Assembly: GCA_022559845.1 (NCBI GenBank)
Contig: CM040121.1
Coordinates: 506,830,566 to 506,894,565 of the forward strand
Direction of reading: 5' to 3'
DNA: 64,000 bases
Source: Amorphophallus konjac
Taxonomy: Eukaryota > Streptophyta > Magnoliopsida > Alismatales > Araceae
Made by a program: the position numbers and the translations under genes. The notes beneath the pieces are model-generated. The model was given only the letters and a program-made list of their open reading frames with translations. It did no database searches and was not told where the DNA came from. Position 1 is the stretch's first letter. Every line of letters starts with the position of its first letter. Shown here piece by piece: positions 10,091 through 20,229 of the stretch.

Positions 10091-10704
10091 TCACGACCTA
10101 GCCTCGCTCCCCTCCAGCTCTTCCAGGCGGGACTCAGCAGCTGCGAGCTCTGCCTCCAAAGTCAACGTGAGCTGACCGCTAGCCTCGGCAGTCCGCCACT
10201 CAGCTCTAGCAAGCTCAATAGCTTGCCGCTGCTCTTCTAAGGCCTTTTGCAAGGCCTCCGCTCTGCTAGTCGCCTCGCTTAGGTGCCTGGCACGGTCCTG
10301 AGCAAGAGATGTGGCCACATCGGCAAGCCTCCTCTGCTCGGTCACAGCTGCCACAAGCTAGACGCGTTGCTCCCGTGCTTCTCGAATGGCCGCTAGTCGC
10401 CGTGCCTACTGCTCCTAAGCCTCTCGAAGCTGCAGGTACTTCGCCCAAATACCGGCCAAGCCAGACATCCAGGGCCCACGGGGGAACCCGAGGCCGTGGT
10501 AGCCGTGCATGCACTCCCTCAGCCGGTGCCGAAGCTCCTCCGGGGAAGGCAAAGGACCGCCCCCTACGTAGCCCCGAGCTCGCTGCAGTAAGGCTGCACC
10601 CACGCTGGCATCCAGCAGCGGCTCAGGTGGGGAAACATATATAGGCCACTCAACCCCCAGCTCAAGGGAGGAGTGACCCATCTCAGCCAGCACCCCAGAA
10701 GGAC
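10091..10704 (-). pseudogene. Last exon of antisense gene: coiled coil
   Basis: After a short Trp/Pro region (GVEWPIYVSPPEPLL and HGLGFPRGPW), the exon encodes a long alanine-, glutamate- and arginine-rich helix (AEALQKALEEQRQAIELA, then LEAELAAAESRLEELEG) that looks like a coiled coil, ending at a stop at 10091-10093. Three in-frame TAG codons between about 10360 and 10415 interrupt it. The acceptor used here (10706-10705) gives a 97-nt intron; an earlier AG at 10756-10755 would give only 47 nt and breaks frame. The coiled coil suggests the protein multimerises. Confidence 0.6.
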
Positions 10705-10801
10705 CTACACAATCCCACCAAACACAGAACGGGTCAATAATGTTCAGGACTTCCCTATGACAAGACAAGGTGGAAAACCTGACAAAGGCCCTGACTCTTA
10801 C

Positions 10802-12502
10802 CTGGTGTAGCTCCTGTCGCGCCCATAATCACCCCGGTAGTGTCCTCTGTCGGAGTCGGAGAGGGTAAGGACTCCCCTCCAACCTGGTCCTCCCTAATAG
10901 CCATTGGGGTGACGGAAGGCTCCTCCTGACCCTCCTCGACCGGAGCTGGCACATGCTCTCCCTCAGTCTCCAGTCCTGGGCATGGCACAAAATGTCAGCA
11001 ATCTACTATAGGCTCCACATTAAAGTCAAGGCAGAGGCAAAGAGAAGCCGTATATATACCTTCCAACGCCGCCTCCATCTCGGCATCCTCAGAAGAAGAG
11101 GCCTCAGAGGAGGAAGAAGAACTCGAGCTCGAGCTCTCATCAGTCTCCATCGTGGCGCTGCCGCCCTCTGAGGAATCAGGTGAACTCTCTGATGAATTTC
11201 GGCCGTGGGCAAATCAGGGGCACCTGTACATCAAGAAACAAGATTAGGCTATCATCAAGCTCAGCCTTGCATAGAGATAGCCCCCTAGCCAAAGATGCTA
11301 GGGAAGAAGCTCACCGGTCGGGGCATCGCCTTCAGAAACCCCCTCAATGTCAATCAGCTCCTCGTCACCCTCAGCAGCGGCTACGATGGGAGGCTCATCT
11401 CCGGACGGCCAGCTCGCGTCCCGAGGAAGCTCCCCTTCCTCCAGGGGGGAAGACGTGCCTGCAATCTATCCCAGCCAAAGCTCAGCACTGGCAAGAAAGT
11501 CAAATGATCCACCTGAAAGTGGTCAAATACTCAGTTGCATACCTGACGGTCCCACACTAGAGAATTCCACCAGTCCCGCCATACAGGCCGACACTAGGGT
11601 TGGCAAAGGTGGGAGAGGTACCCTCGTCAGCAATGATGATGATCTACCTAGCGCATCCTCAACAGTAGCTGAAGACACAAAGGCCACCAGTCTCGGCTCG
11701 TCTCCAAAAGAAGGTAGGACCACTGGCGGGCCGGCGTCTGCCAACTCTCGGATCATCTCCAGGGTCGTCGCCGCATCCTCACCTGCCAAACCAGTAACAT
11801 AAGTCAAGTCAATAATTTTGGCCTGCTAAAGGGAGTTCGACAACAACATGAAAGGCCCCCCAAAGGCAGTCAGGCTCTCACCCTGACGACCGCTAGCCAC
11901 CGTGGGCCCTGGCTCGTCAACCTGGCCAGGCGCTTCACCCTGTGTCTCAGCAGGGGCCTCGGCCCCTGGTGCCTCTGCCCCACTTGCATAATCCAAAGGG
12001 TCATAACAAATAACAGGGGGCAAATCAAAGCTGCGGCATACGCCCAAAGTTTGAAGCTCTCACCTGCGCGGGCTCCTCCCGTAGCTGTCCACGACTCAAA
12101 GTCGGGGAAGTCCTCCAGGTTGGGGAAAGGTTCGCTCATCAGGCGCGTAAGCTCCTCCATGTCAACCTCCCCTTCAGCTACCTCCTCACGCGGGAAGTCT
12201 GCCCCTCGGGGAGGCGAAAAAGTCACCTCTTCATCAGACGCCAACAGGGCTGCAACGGACAGACGAGTCCGATAAAGTAGAGTTAGTCAATCATATTGGC
12301 TAAATCAGACAAAAACAAAGGAGTTGGGGGAAACACTCACTCAAGGCCATCTCCTCCTCAACTCGCTCTCCAGTCTGGGGTCCCTCAGATGACCCACCAG
12401 TCTCAACCGCGGCATCTGCCACACGGGGGCGTTTCCTCCGGGGCCGTAGGCTTACATCTCCATTCCCTGAGGACGTTCCTGTGGAGGGCTGGTCCTCCTC
12501 GG
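10802..12502 (-). pseudogene. Middle exons 3-8 of antisense gene: acidic linker with NLS
   Basis: Six small exons encode an acidic, disordered region. Exon 12502-12341 carries RPRRKRPRV, a good nuclear localisation signal. Exon 11188-11060 encodes a serine run followed by SEDAEMEAALE. Exon 11974-11543 contains repeated GAEAP/GEAPG and the only internal stop (11825-11823). Intron lengths in this model are about 89-126 nt, and the one before 12502 is 104 nt. Frame is maintained across the joins 12341/12249, 11543/11458 and 11060/10975 with no choice of site, which is the best evidence for true splicing. The composition suggests a flexible nuclear linker. Confidence 0.6.
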
Positions 12503-12606
12503 CTGCAGGACATGTTGACAAACATAGCAATATACAACATCTCAGTTATGTAGTCAAGAATTACAGAATGAAAGAAAGAGAACAGACAAAGGGCGGGAAG
12601 CCCAAC

Positions 12607-15262
12607 CTGAATCCCCAAAGGGGGTCAAGGGTAAGGACATAAGCTACTCCATCCCTATCGCCAGAGCTCGGGCCGCCATCGTGATGGCCTCCCGAATGTC
12701 CCGTGGAGTGCGAGCGCACTCGATCTGGACACAAACTCTACGGGTCCAACTGACCCAACTGCATGGGCGATGTGTCGCCTCCAGTCGTCGACCGCTGTGT
12801 CAGCAAAACTCCCGTGTGGGAGCTCCCGATCCAGCAACCCTCTGCCTCGGATGCCGTAGTCGGACAAGAACTGAGTCCACCAAGCTCTAGATGCCCTCGG
12901 TTGAGACACCTTCACTCCATTCGCCGCCACCGATGCCCGCCCCAGGGGCTTTAGGGCCCCTCCATTGCTTCGGCTCCCAGAAGATGACCCCGATCACTCC
13001 GGGGCCACTGTGTCACAATCCGCTCAACCTCCTAGAAAATTTGAGCCACACGGGTCCTCAGGTACCCCTCATCCAGTGCAATAGGAGGTAGATCCTCCCT
13101 CAGCAAATGACTCTCCTCCGCCTCCCTGATCGCGGAGGCCTTCTATCGGTAGAGGTGACTGTGCCCGAACCACCACCGGGCGTAGTGCACGTCGAACCGT
13201 CCCCGACGACCCTGCTCCGGCATCCAGAATTGCTCCAGCTCCGGACGGCAGTAGAAATCCCACCAAGCTACTGCAAGTAGGTGGGTGTCTTTACCCTTAT
13301 ACTGTCGGCCCGTCAGATGGAACTCCCTGTTCGGCGAAATCCCCCGGTCGTACCCGAAGTTTCTGGCAAAGTGATGTGGGTAGTATGGCTCCAGGAAGCT
13401 CATTGCCGATCGGTGCAACGCCAACATGGCTGCTCGGGTGCTTAGTATCCACTCAGGCCACGGTCTCGTATTAGCAGTCCCCTGGCTGGGACGGGCGCCA
13501 GCCGCCCCTCCACCCGAAGTCCCCAGAAAAAGGTCGAGGTCCCTCGCTGCACTGTCGAAGGGCAGTCCCTCCTCACCCCGAGCGGGCAGGTAACAAAGGG
13601 CCCTCCTGGCCCCTTCCAGTTGCTCCTCTGTGTCGCCATCCGGCTGCCCAATAAAGCTGAACAAAAGTGGTGCCGTCGGGTTCGCCATAGTACCCCGCAT
13701 GACCAGCCCCGGGAAAAGCAACCCGACCCACACGCTAAGGTAGTGGGTCGGTAGAAGTATACTCCTCTCCCTCGGCACTGAGTGTGCCGCCAGAACTCCA
13801 AGCCCCTGGTAAATGTTGGCCAGTGCAGCGGGAGCTAGAGCCAACTGCCTCCCCTCAGCCAACAAGCAAGCCGGCCACAACAACTCGGCTCTCAACAGTC
13901 CGTCCTCTCCGTGAGGAACTACGAAGGTCGCCAGCCAATATGCCAGATATGCTGCAAGATATGTCACATCTGGCAGTCCATGGGGATTCCACCCCTCCCG
14001 TGGCACATACACATATCTGGAGTACGTCCGGAAGCGTAGCTTCACCTCTGTGTACTCCTCCCAGGGAGTTTGATCCCTTGTGAACTCCTGGTAAAAGCAA
14101 AACGGCCCGTTGTAAAAATGACAGACCCATACATTCAGTGGTACCCGAGGAGTCTGATTAGCTCTCTCTCTCCCTACCAGGGCCAAATCTCTCCAAGTCT
14201 TTATCAGATACCGATATCTATAAGGCACTCGGTATCTTCCCAGTCCATCAGTATGACTGCGGTGGAGGTCATCCAGCACCACCTCCTCATATCCCTCGCC
14301 AACAACTGGCAAGCCGGAGATCCGGAACAGAGTCCACAAGTCGAGATTGGTCTCCCCCTCTGCTATCGCCACTATGTTTCAACGACGGTTGAAACGCTCC
14401 AGCAAGCCCTACAGTAATCCAGTATAGCACGGGTACATGTACAGAGCGGCGGTCACCGCGTACCTGATCCCAGCTCGATCCAGCAATACTCGGTAATGGT
14501 GAACGATTCCCATCAACCACTCTGTGGCACCATGGCGATAGTAATGCGACGCGATCACTATCCAGCGGCCATACCAGCTGGTGACGGTCTGCCGCATGAT
14601 TCCATTCAACGTACTGTGGTCATCATACCCCTCTCCAGCATACTGCACATCGGCGGGCTCCAGCACCAGTCCAGCAATCCCCTCTGTCTCTGTGCGGTGG
14701 TGGCCATGCAAATCCCAGCTAATAGGGCCAATCGGCCCAACCATGACTCCAGATTGCTCTGCCATGCCGAAGAACCCCAGGCACTCGATGTTGGGAAACT
14801 GGCGCTGCCTCCAGTAGTCCTCTGAAAAGCTTGGGTAGCTGTAAAAAGTGGTGCCAAGCAGGCTGTCCCTGTCGATCAGAATGGCCCTCTCAAGCCGGCG
14901 GCAAGCTCCCGGAATCTGCGAGTCGTCCTCCTCCGCGCCAGGAGGAGCATAGCTGCGGATGAACTCAAGCAGGTGGCGATCAAGGGGGAACTCCAATGGA
15001 TAGCCCCCACTCCAGTCATAACTGTATAAGTTGCCCGCCTCCAGAATCCTGGCCACTTCCACGGCCCCTGCCATAGCTGTCCGCTCACCGATCGGACCCT
15101 CCGCCACGATCAGATGGCCCCGGTCCAACTGCTCAATACCAGCCACGGTGATCACATGTGTATCTAGAGGACGCATCGATCGATCAGTCCGCTGCACCCA
15201 GTGATCCTCCTCCCGAGCCAGCCGCCTCGGGACCTGCCCATCTCTGCCAAAGCGTGCCATAG
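12607..15262 (-). pseudogene. First large coding exon of antisense gene: plant mobile domain-like
   Basis: ATG at 15260 follows a TTGCAG acceptor. The frame runs to 13143 with only two internal stops (TAG 14411-14409, TGA 14381-14379), then loses frame towards 12607. After an N-terminal region of about 285 residues comes LLERFNRR, then a GETNLDLWTLFRISGLPVVG segment. This pattern (Trp-rich helix, then T/L-x-D/L-L-x-GLPV-x-G) is what is seen in plant mobile domain proteins and in the related gypsy-associated transposase-28 group. Further Trp/Tyr-rich segments follow. Both families are transposon-linked and of uncertain biochemical role. The family call is from memory of the pattern, with no search possible. 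Confidence 0.55.
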
Positions 15263-15481
15263 CTGCAAGACAAGGCACCCAGAAAAAGTAGTCAGCATAT
15301 CAGAAAATTCATATGTGCAACACAGCAAAATAAAGACATATGAAGCATCAAAATACAACTACAGCAACTCAGAAAGAGGATCTCATAGGCCGTACGCCCT
15401 CATCCCCGCCTCCGACGCACGCCCCGTGGGGGGCATTTGCTGTACCCAGACAATTTCCCAGCTAAAATGACAAGGAATAAG

Positions 15482-16215
15482 GGTTCGGGCATTTCCCCGA
15501 ACACCTTCAAGGCACGGGCTACCTAGCCCTTTCTACACCTTAAAGGTCCCCACAAGGGTCCCGATCAACTCGCCGTGACGCGCGGTGGCACAAACAAGTG
15601 TTCGGGGTCAACCCCGGCCACTCTCATACGGGCTTTGCCCGCGTCCTATATGGCCGCCCGGGATCACCCGAGGGCACCCCAATGTTAAGCCACGCCACGT
15701 GGCATCCAGCAAAAGAGTTACGGGCCCACTCCAAGACTCTTCATTCAACCCTCCAAGGTCAAAGGCAGACCCGAGCAAGTCAACCACAGGCTTTGGAGGC
15801 CCGTAGTATGTACGTACGGCTTACACACGTGTGTTCGGCATTTTTCTGAACACCTTGTGGGCACGTATATTTCAACCATTCTAAACAAGACCACGGGCCA
15901 GCCCGTGGTTCCAGGATACCAATTGGGTCCAACAACGACCCCCCAGCAAGTCGGGGCCACCCCCGACCCTCAGACGCGTGGCAACAAGCCACTAAACTTA
16001 GCTCTCGGGCCAACCCGAGGCTACCCTGTCAATCCGCTGTACAATAGGGCATGCAACACAAGGTAAGGCCCGTGGGCCCCAAAATGCCTCCTTCCAACCC
16101 CTACAGACTTCTACCCTTGGCCTTAGGCCAAATCCAAGGCCTGTCGGCCACTTACGCGGCTCGTTCGGCAACCCGGGGTGTGTTGGGCATTTGCCAGAAC
16201 ACCTTGCGAGCGGCT
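15482..16215 (+). repeat. Three stem-loop repeats in U3 of Tat LTR
   Basis: Similar hairpins recur about every 350 bp: GGTTCGGGCATTTCCCCGAA at about 15482, GTGTTCGGCATTTTTCTGAA at about 15831, and GTGTTGGGCATTTGCCAGAA at about 16178, each followed by CACCTT. In each, the arms pair around a CATTT-type loop although the bases next to the loop differ. Many other short GC-rich palindromes (for example CACGGGCCAGCCCGTG and CTCGGGCCAACCCGAG) lie between them. Confidence 0.6.
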
Positions 16216-16759
16216 ACTCTGACTCAAAGAACAACGGCCCTATGGCCCCATGTCAACCTCCCGAAGTTCAAAGTCCATCAAAGGACGTCCCCGGACAACA
16301 CAAGAAGACCCCCGGGGGCCATCCCTTGACGTTACGGCCAGCTCGGGGCCAGTTTGGCCCGGGGCATGGCCGCGCACCCCAGGGAGGGTGAACTCCCAAG
16401 GGGCCGCGCCCCTCCCACCAGCCCGGTGGTCCCATGACCCCACTCAGCCCCGGTTCGCTCAATTACGGCCCTACGATGCGGTTCGTGTGTCGTACCAGTT
16501 CTAGGGATCAAAGCGCGGACGTGGAAGCGCAAAGCGACAGCACGACATGTCATCTCAAGTTAACGTGCACAAGTCTCCACAAGCCGCCACGTATCCTTCA
16601 CCCACTTGTCCTTTTCTTTCTTAGTTAAATTAGGAAGAAAAATGGCCAAAAATCACATTTTATAGGGTGGGGACCAGCCCCCCCTCTCTCTCCTTGCGAA
16701 CCCGCCTAAACCCCCAATTCAAACAAAAAAAATAATTTTTAAAGAAAAAAAACCCAGCC

Positions 16760-16915
16760 GCCTAAACCCTTGGGGGTTTAGAAGGACCAGCCAGGGCCCC
16801 CTAGCTGGTCCGCGTAAACCCCTTTCCCTCTCTCTCAGCCCGTAACCCAAGCACTATTCCATTGGGTTTACGCGGACCAGCTCACCCCCCCTGGCTGGTC
16901 CGCATAAACCCCTTG
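16760..16915. repeat. GTTTA-GCGGACCAGC inverted and direct repeats before TATA
   Basis: GGTTTAGAAGGACCAGC, CTGGTCCGCGTAAACCCC, GGGTTTACGCGGACCAGC and CTGGTCCGCATAAACCCC follow one another just upstream of the LTR TATA box. They form two large inverted repeats (about 16785-16820 and 16863-16913), so they could be promoter-proximal protein-binding sites. Confidence 0.6.
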
Positions 16916-16933
16916 TGACCATTCATCTTCCCC

Positions 16934-16940
16934 TATAAAT
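16934..16940 (+). promoter_or_regulatory. TATA box of Tat 3' LTR
   Basis: TATAAAT in the context CCCCTATAAATACCC, the usual plant LTR promoter form. Transcription would start roughly 30 bp downstream. This defines U3 as the part to the left. Confidence 0.6.
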
Positions 16941-18174
16941 ACCCTTAGGATCTCAAGGGGTGGGGCAATGAATCCAATAGATAGCATCCAGCAATACGCA
17001 AGATCGTCCGGCACCCGACAAGCACAAGACTTCGAGCACGAAGCAAAGGAGAATTGTGTGTGGGTGACTTGTTCGACGGTCTACTACGCCGGGGGTATGT
17101 CGTTCGCGCTCCCCTCATGCCGTAGGTAGTCATCACACACAAGTCGACACCCACTATGTGTGAGACGTTGTGATATGGACGGACGTCCCCTCATGCCGGG
17201 ATTCCCCCTCGCACGCCCGTTGGTCGCAACCACTCGCGTGCCATGACGTCATGCTCACTCACAGTCATGAGGCCATGTCCGACCGCTCAACTCGAGCCGC
17301 GTCCGACCCCCGTCCAGATGCCGGGTCGACAGATCCCCTCAGTTATCCAGTTGTAGGCCCCCGTTTGGCACCACGGCCGTGGCCCACGCCACGGGAGGAC
17401 CCCTCTGTAAAATGCACCTGTGTGTATTCATCACGCATCGACCCGAGGACCGACTAGCACGTCGGAATTGTCCCGTGGCATGCGCCAGTTGTACTTTGGC
17501 CATTATAGCTTTCCCATAAAGAAATACGCGTCTCAGCACAACACCACCGATTGGACGAGTGCCCTCACACCCACGTCCCGGCCTTCAATCTCCTATCTAT
17601 ATCCTTTGGCATCCGTGCCTAACACTCCACCCCCAACAAACACCCCTCAGTCTAACACATACCCTAGCTGCTGAATGCGCCTGGCCTTACACCCATGGCT
17701 TCAGACACATATACAGACTTTTCTTCAGAATGAAACGAAGGTATTCGGATTCAATCCGATGTAAATAAACACCGGTTGCTTGTCGCCGGTGGGGAAAGAC
17801 GTCATGTACACGATTCTCGCAATCGCCTACGCACTCGCACCCATGGAACCCCTTCTCTCCACGTGTCGCCCGATCGCCTGAGCCCACGTGCCGCGCCCTG
17901 GTGGCGCTTCCTCGGTCAAACCTTGGTTCCATGAGTGATTGTCGAGAGATCAACTGGCACGCCCGCACCCTGTCCGGTTAACCCTTAGCCCGACATTCCT
18001 GTGCCATTCCGCCCCTTTCGACTTTCCGTAAAAGGAGAGTGCCCGGTACCGCCGTGAGAGGCATGCACCCGTAAGGAGGATACCAGAGATACATCAAACT
18101 CCCGTATTTTCCTTTCCCGATGTATTCCTTCCTTCACCCCGGTTAGCCGGCATAAAAAAAAAACGCGCGCAACA

Positions 18175-19588
18175 GGTACCAAATGGGTATTTAGGAATAA
18201 ACTTAGTGAAGATGGCAAGATAATAAGAAATAAGGCTAGATTGGTTGCTCAGAGTTACAATCAAGAATTTGGAGTAGATTTTGAAGAATCTTTTGCCCCT
18301 GTAGCTCAACTAGAAGCCATTAAGATTTTGCTTGCATTTGCACGTTCACACAAAATAAAATTGCATTAAATGGATGTTAAGAGTGCTTTCTTAAATGGAC
18401 TGATAAAAGAGGAAGTTTATATGGAGCAGCCACCCAGCTTTGAAAGTTCTGATCATGAAGATTATGTGTACAAGCTGCACATGGGCTCTTTATGGCTTGA
18501 AGTAAGCACCTAGAGCTTGGTATGAAAGGTTAAGCTCCTTCCTCACCGAAAATGGATACACAAGAGGTAAAGTAGATCAAACACTTTTAACCAAAAAGTA
18601 AGGTAAGAACATCTTGATTGTTCAAATTTATGTTGATGATATTGTGTTTGGATCTACAAAATCTAAAATGTGTGAGGAATTTGCTAACCTTATGACTAGT
18701 GAATTCGAGATGAGTTTAATGGGTGAACTTCAATTCTTTCTCGACTTGCAGGTTAACTAAGGTGCAGATGGGTGCTTTATAAGCCAAGCTAAATATATCA
18801 AGGAGCTGTTGAAAATGTTTGACATGAAAAATTGTAAGCACAATATTGCAACTCCTATGGGGACCAACACATCACTCGATGCGGATGAGAAAGGTAAATA
18901 TATGGATGCAAAGATTTATAGAGGTATGATTGGTTCATTACTTTACTTGACTGCATCTAGACCAGACATCTAGTTTAGTGTATGCCCTTGTGCTAGATTT
19001 TAAGCTAGTCCTAGAGAATCTCACTTTATTGCCATCAAGCGTATCCTTAGATATCTTGACGGGAATCAAGATTTGGGGTTGTGGTATCCGTCATCTTGTG
19101 TTATTTCTCTTGTCTCTTATTCAGATGCGGACTATGCTGGATGCAAGCTGGATCGCAAGAGCACAAGTGGGTATTGCCAATTTCTGGGCGGGTGTTCAGT
19201 TTCTTGGGCCCCTAAGAAACAACACTCGGTTGCCCTCTCTACTGCAGAGGCAAAATATGTTGCTGCAGGGAGTTGTGGCACCCAAGTGTTGTGGATTAAA
19301 CACCAACTCCAAGACTACTTAGTGGATCTTGGATGTGTCTCGATTTTGTGTGATGACACAAGTGCAATCAATCTTGCTAAAAATCCAGTCCAGCACTCCA
19401 GGAGAAAGCATATTGAAATTAGGCATCATTTTTTTAGAGATGAGGTCTTTAAGAAGAATTTTGAATTGAATTTTGTTGATACAATGAATCAAGTTGCTGA
19501 CATTTTTACCAAGCCTCTGTATAATGACAGGTTTTCAACTCTTAGGAGAGAGCTTGGTCTGTGCCGACCTCAAATCAACAAGGCTTAA
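18175..19588 (+). pseudogene. pol: Copia RT and RNase H (S1), broken
   Basis: Begins mid-RT with [16 protein letters not shown], then [15 protein letters not shown] and MDVKSAFLNG. The catalytic YVDD is at 18629-18640. RNase H (19073-19588) has the acidic residues in SDADYAG, STAEAKYV and CDDTSAIN, and ends with the typical QVADIFTKPL and a stop at 19586. A stop near 18367 and a frameshift near 18490, where the usual LYGLKQAPRAW motif should be, kill the gene, with more stops before 19000. The N-terminal half of pol is out of the window, beyond the Tat insertion. Confidence 0.85.
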
Positions 19589-20229
19589 ATTGTTCTATAT
19601 ATCTCACTGTTTATGCCTGTTGATTGTGATGGAAAGCAGTAACAATTCTGATGCATACATGTTTAACATTTAGACATATTCTTCTGCATTGCCATGCATA
19701 GTTTAATGGGTCATTGCTCATGGTGTACTGCATTGATTGATGCATTTTCATGCTTGATCATGGTATATAAAATGGTGATTTGTCAAAAGGATAGGTTAGG
19801 CATGTCCGGCTGCATTCCCTATGCGTGAGGACATACCTCCGTCCAATACCATGAGTCAATGTTGCATTTAGGCCATTTAGACAGGGGGAGCAATTGCATC
19901 TTTTGATTTGATCTTGCATACATGGGTTGTAGAATAACTTGCATACCATTTAAGTTAAAAATCTCAAAAGCATTGTTTGAAATGCATGCACGTGCTCAGG
20001 GGGAGTAAGAGTAGAAATGCACCTCTTCGAAAATCCTATGTCTGGAACAAACAATTCATATTTTTTCCTGAATTTGGTTTTCTGTGAAGCTCCCTGCGTC
20101 GACACACCATCAACTCAGTGTCCACACTTCAGTTCCACCAGCTAAAATCCTTATTCTGTGACTGGCCCATGTCAATTCAGTGTGTGTAAGACTCCATTGG
20201 TCATCATTCAATTAACCAGTTTCATATGA
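19589..20229 (+). other. S1 post-pol untranslated region, first segment
   Basis: No ORF of note and no envelope-like gene. Two polypurine-like motifs GGGGGAG lie at 19884-19890 and 19999-20005. The segment ends with TATGA (20225-20229), the left target-site copy of G1. Confidence 0.6.

Larger units (their letters stand above)
10091..15262 (-). pseudogene. Antisense multi-exon gene of the Tat element
   Basis: The minus strand holds a spliced-looking gene. Proposed exons (plus coordinates, read right to left): 15262-12607, 12502-12341, 12249-12064, 11974-11543, 11458-11315, 11188-11060, 10975-10802, 10704-10091. Introns begin GT and end AG; donors such as CAG/GTATGC, CAG/GTAAGA and TGA/GTGAGT are strong. 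The six internal exons are 162, 186, 432, 144, 129 and 174 nt, all multiples of three, and all junctions fit phase 1. At three junctions I chose between nearby AGs, partly by frame. An acceptor (TCTTGCAG) just before the ATG at 15260 implies an upstream 5' exon. Premature stops in the first and last coding exons and at 11823 show it is decayed. Extra antisense ORFs are known in Tat elements. Confidence 0.7.
1869..18174 (+). mobile_element. Tat-lineage Ty3/gypsy retrotransposon, 5' truncated in the window
   Basis: The domain order on + is gag remnant, protease, RT, RNase H, a second archaeal-type RNase H, then integrase. That duplicated RNase H and the long antisense gene between integrase and 3' LTR are hallmarks of the plant Tat lineage (Ogre, Retand and Grande relatives). 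The sense frame runs without any frameshift from at least 1903 to 7869 but carries 13 premature stops, so the element is dead. Between pol and the LTR lie hairpin repeats (8205-9050), a 50-bp minisatellite (about 9196-9595) and the antisense gene (10091-15262). The right end abuts copia RT codons at 18175, which puts the insertion inside Sirevirus S1. The 5' LTR is not in the window. Confidence 0.8.
15441..18174 (+). mobile_element. 3' LTR of the Tat element
   Basis: A G-rich tract (GTGGGGGGCA, 15426-15435) that could be the polypurine tract precedes TGTACCC at 15441. The right end is ...GCGCGCAACA at 18174, directly against copia RT codons. TGT...ACA ends are normal. A TATA box (TATAAAT, 16934-16940) sits about 1.5 kb in. 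The left boundary is a best guess, since no second LTR is available for comparison; TG at 15438 is an alternative. The region 16640-18174 has no gene; it holds repeated GTTTAxGCGGACCAGC segments (about 16760-16915) around the promoter, and an A-run (18153-18163) near its end. Confidence 0.6.

Noticed and set aside
10755..10801. A 47-nt intron ending CATAG
   Set aside because: Short, and the next codons run into a stop in the phase required; the AG at 10706-10705 gives 97 nt and an open frame.
12031..12063. A 33-nt intron (CAG/GTGAGA...GCCGCAG)
   Set aside because: Too short for a plant intron and it breaks frame; the acceptor at 11976-11975 gives 89 nt and keeps phase.
13069..13266. Minus-strand ORF overlapping the PMD-like exon
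   Set aside because: Different frame inside the longer coding frame; a shadow.
10091..15262. Host gene captured between retrotransposons
   Set aside because: It lies between the integrase and the 3' LTR of the same element, in the antisense position known for Tat extra ORFs, so it belongs to the element.
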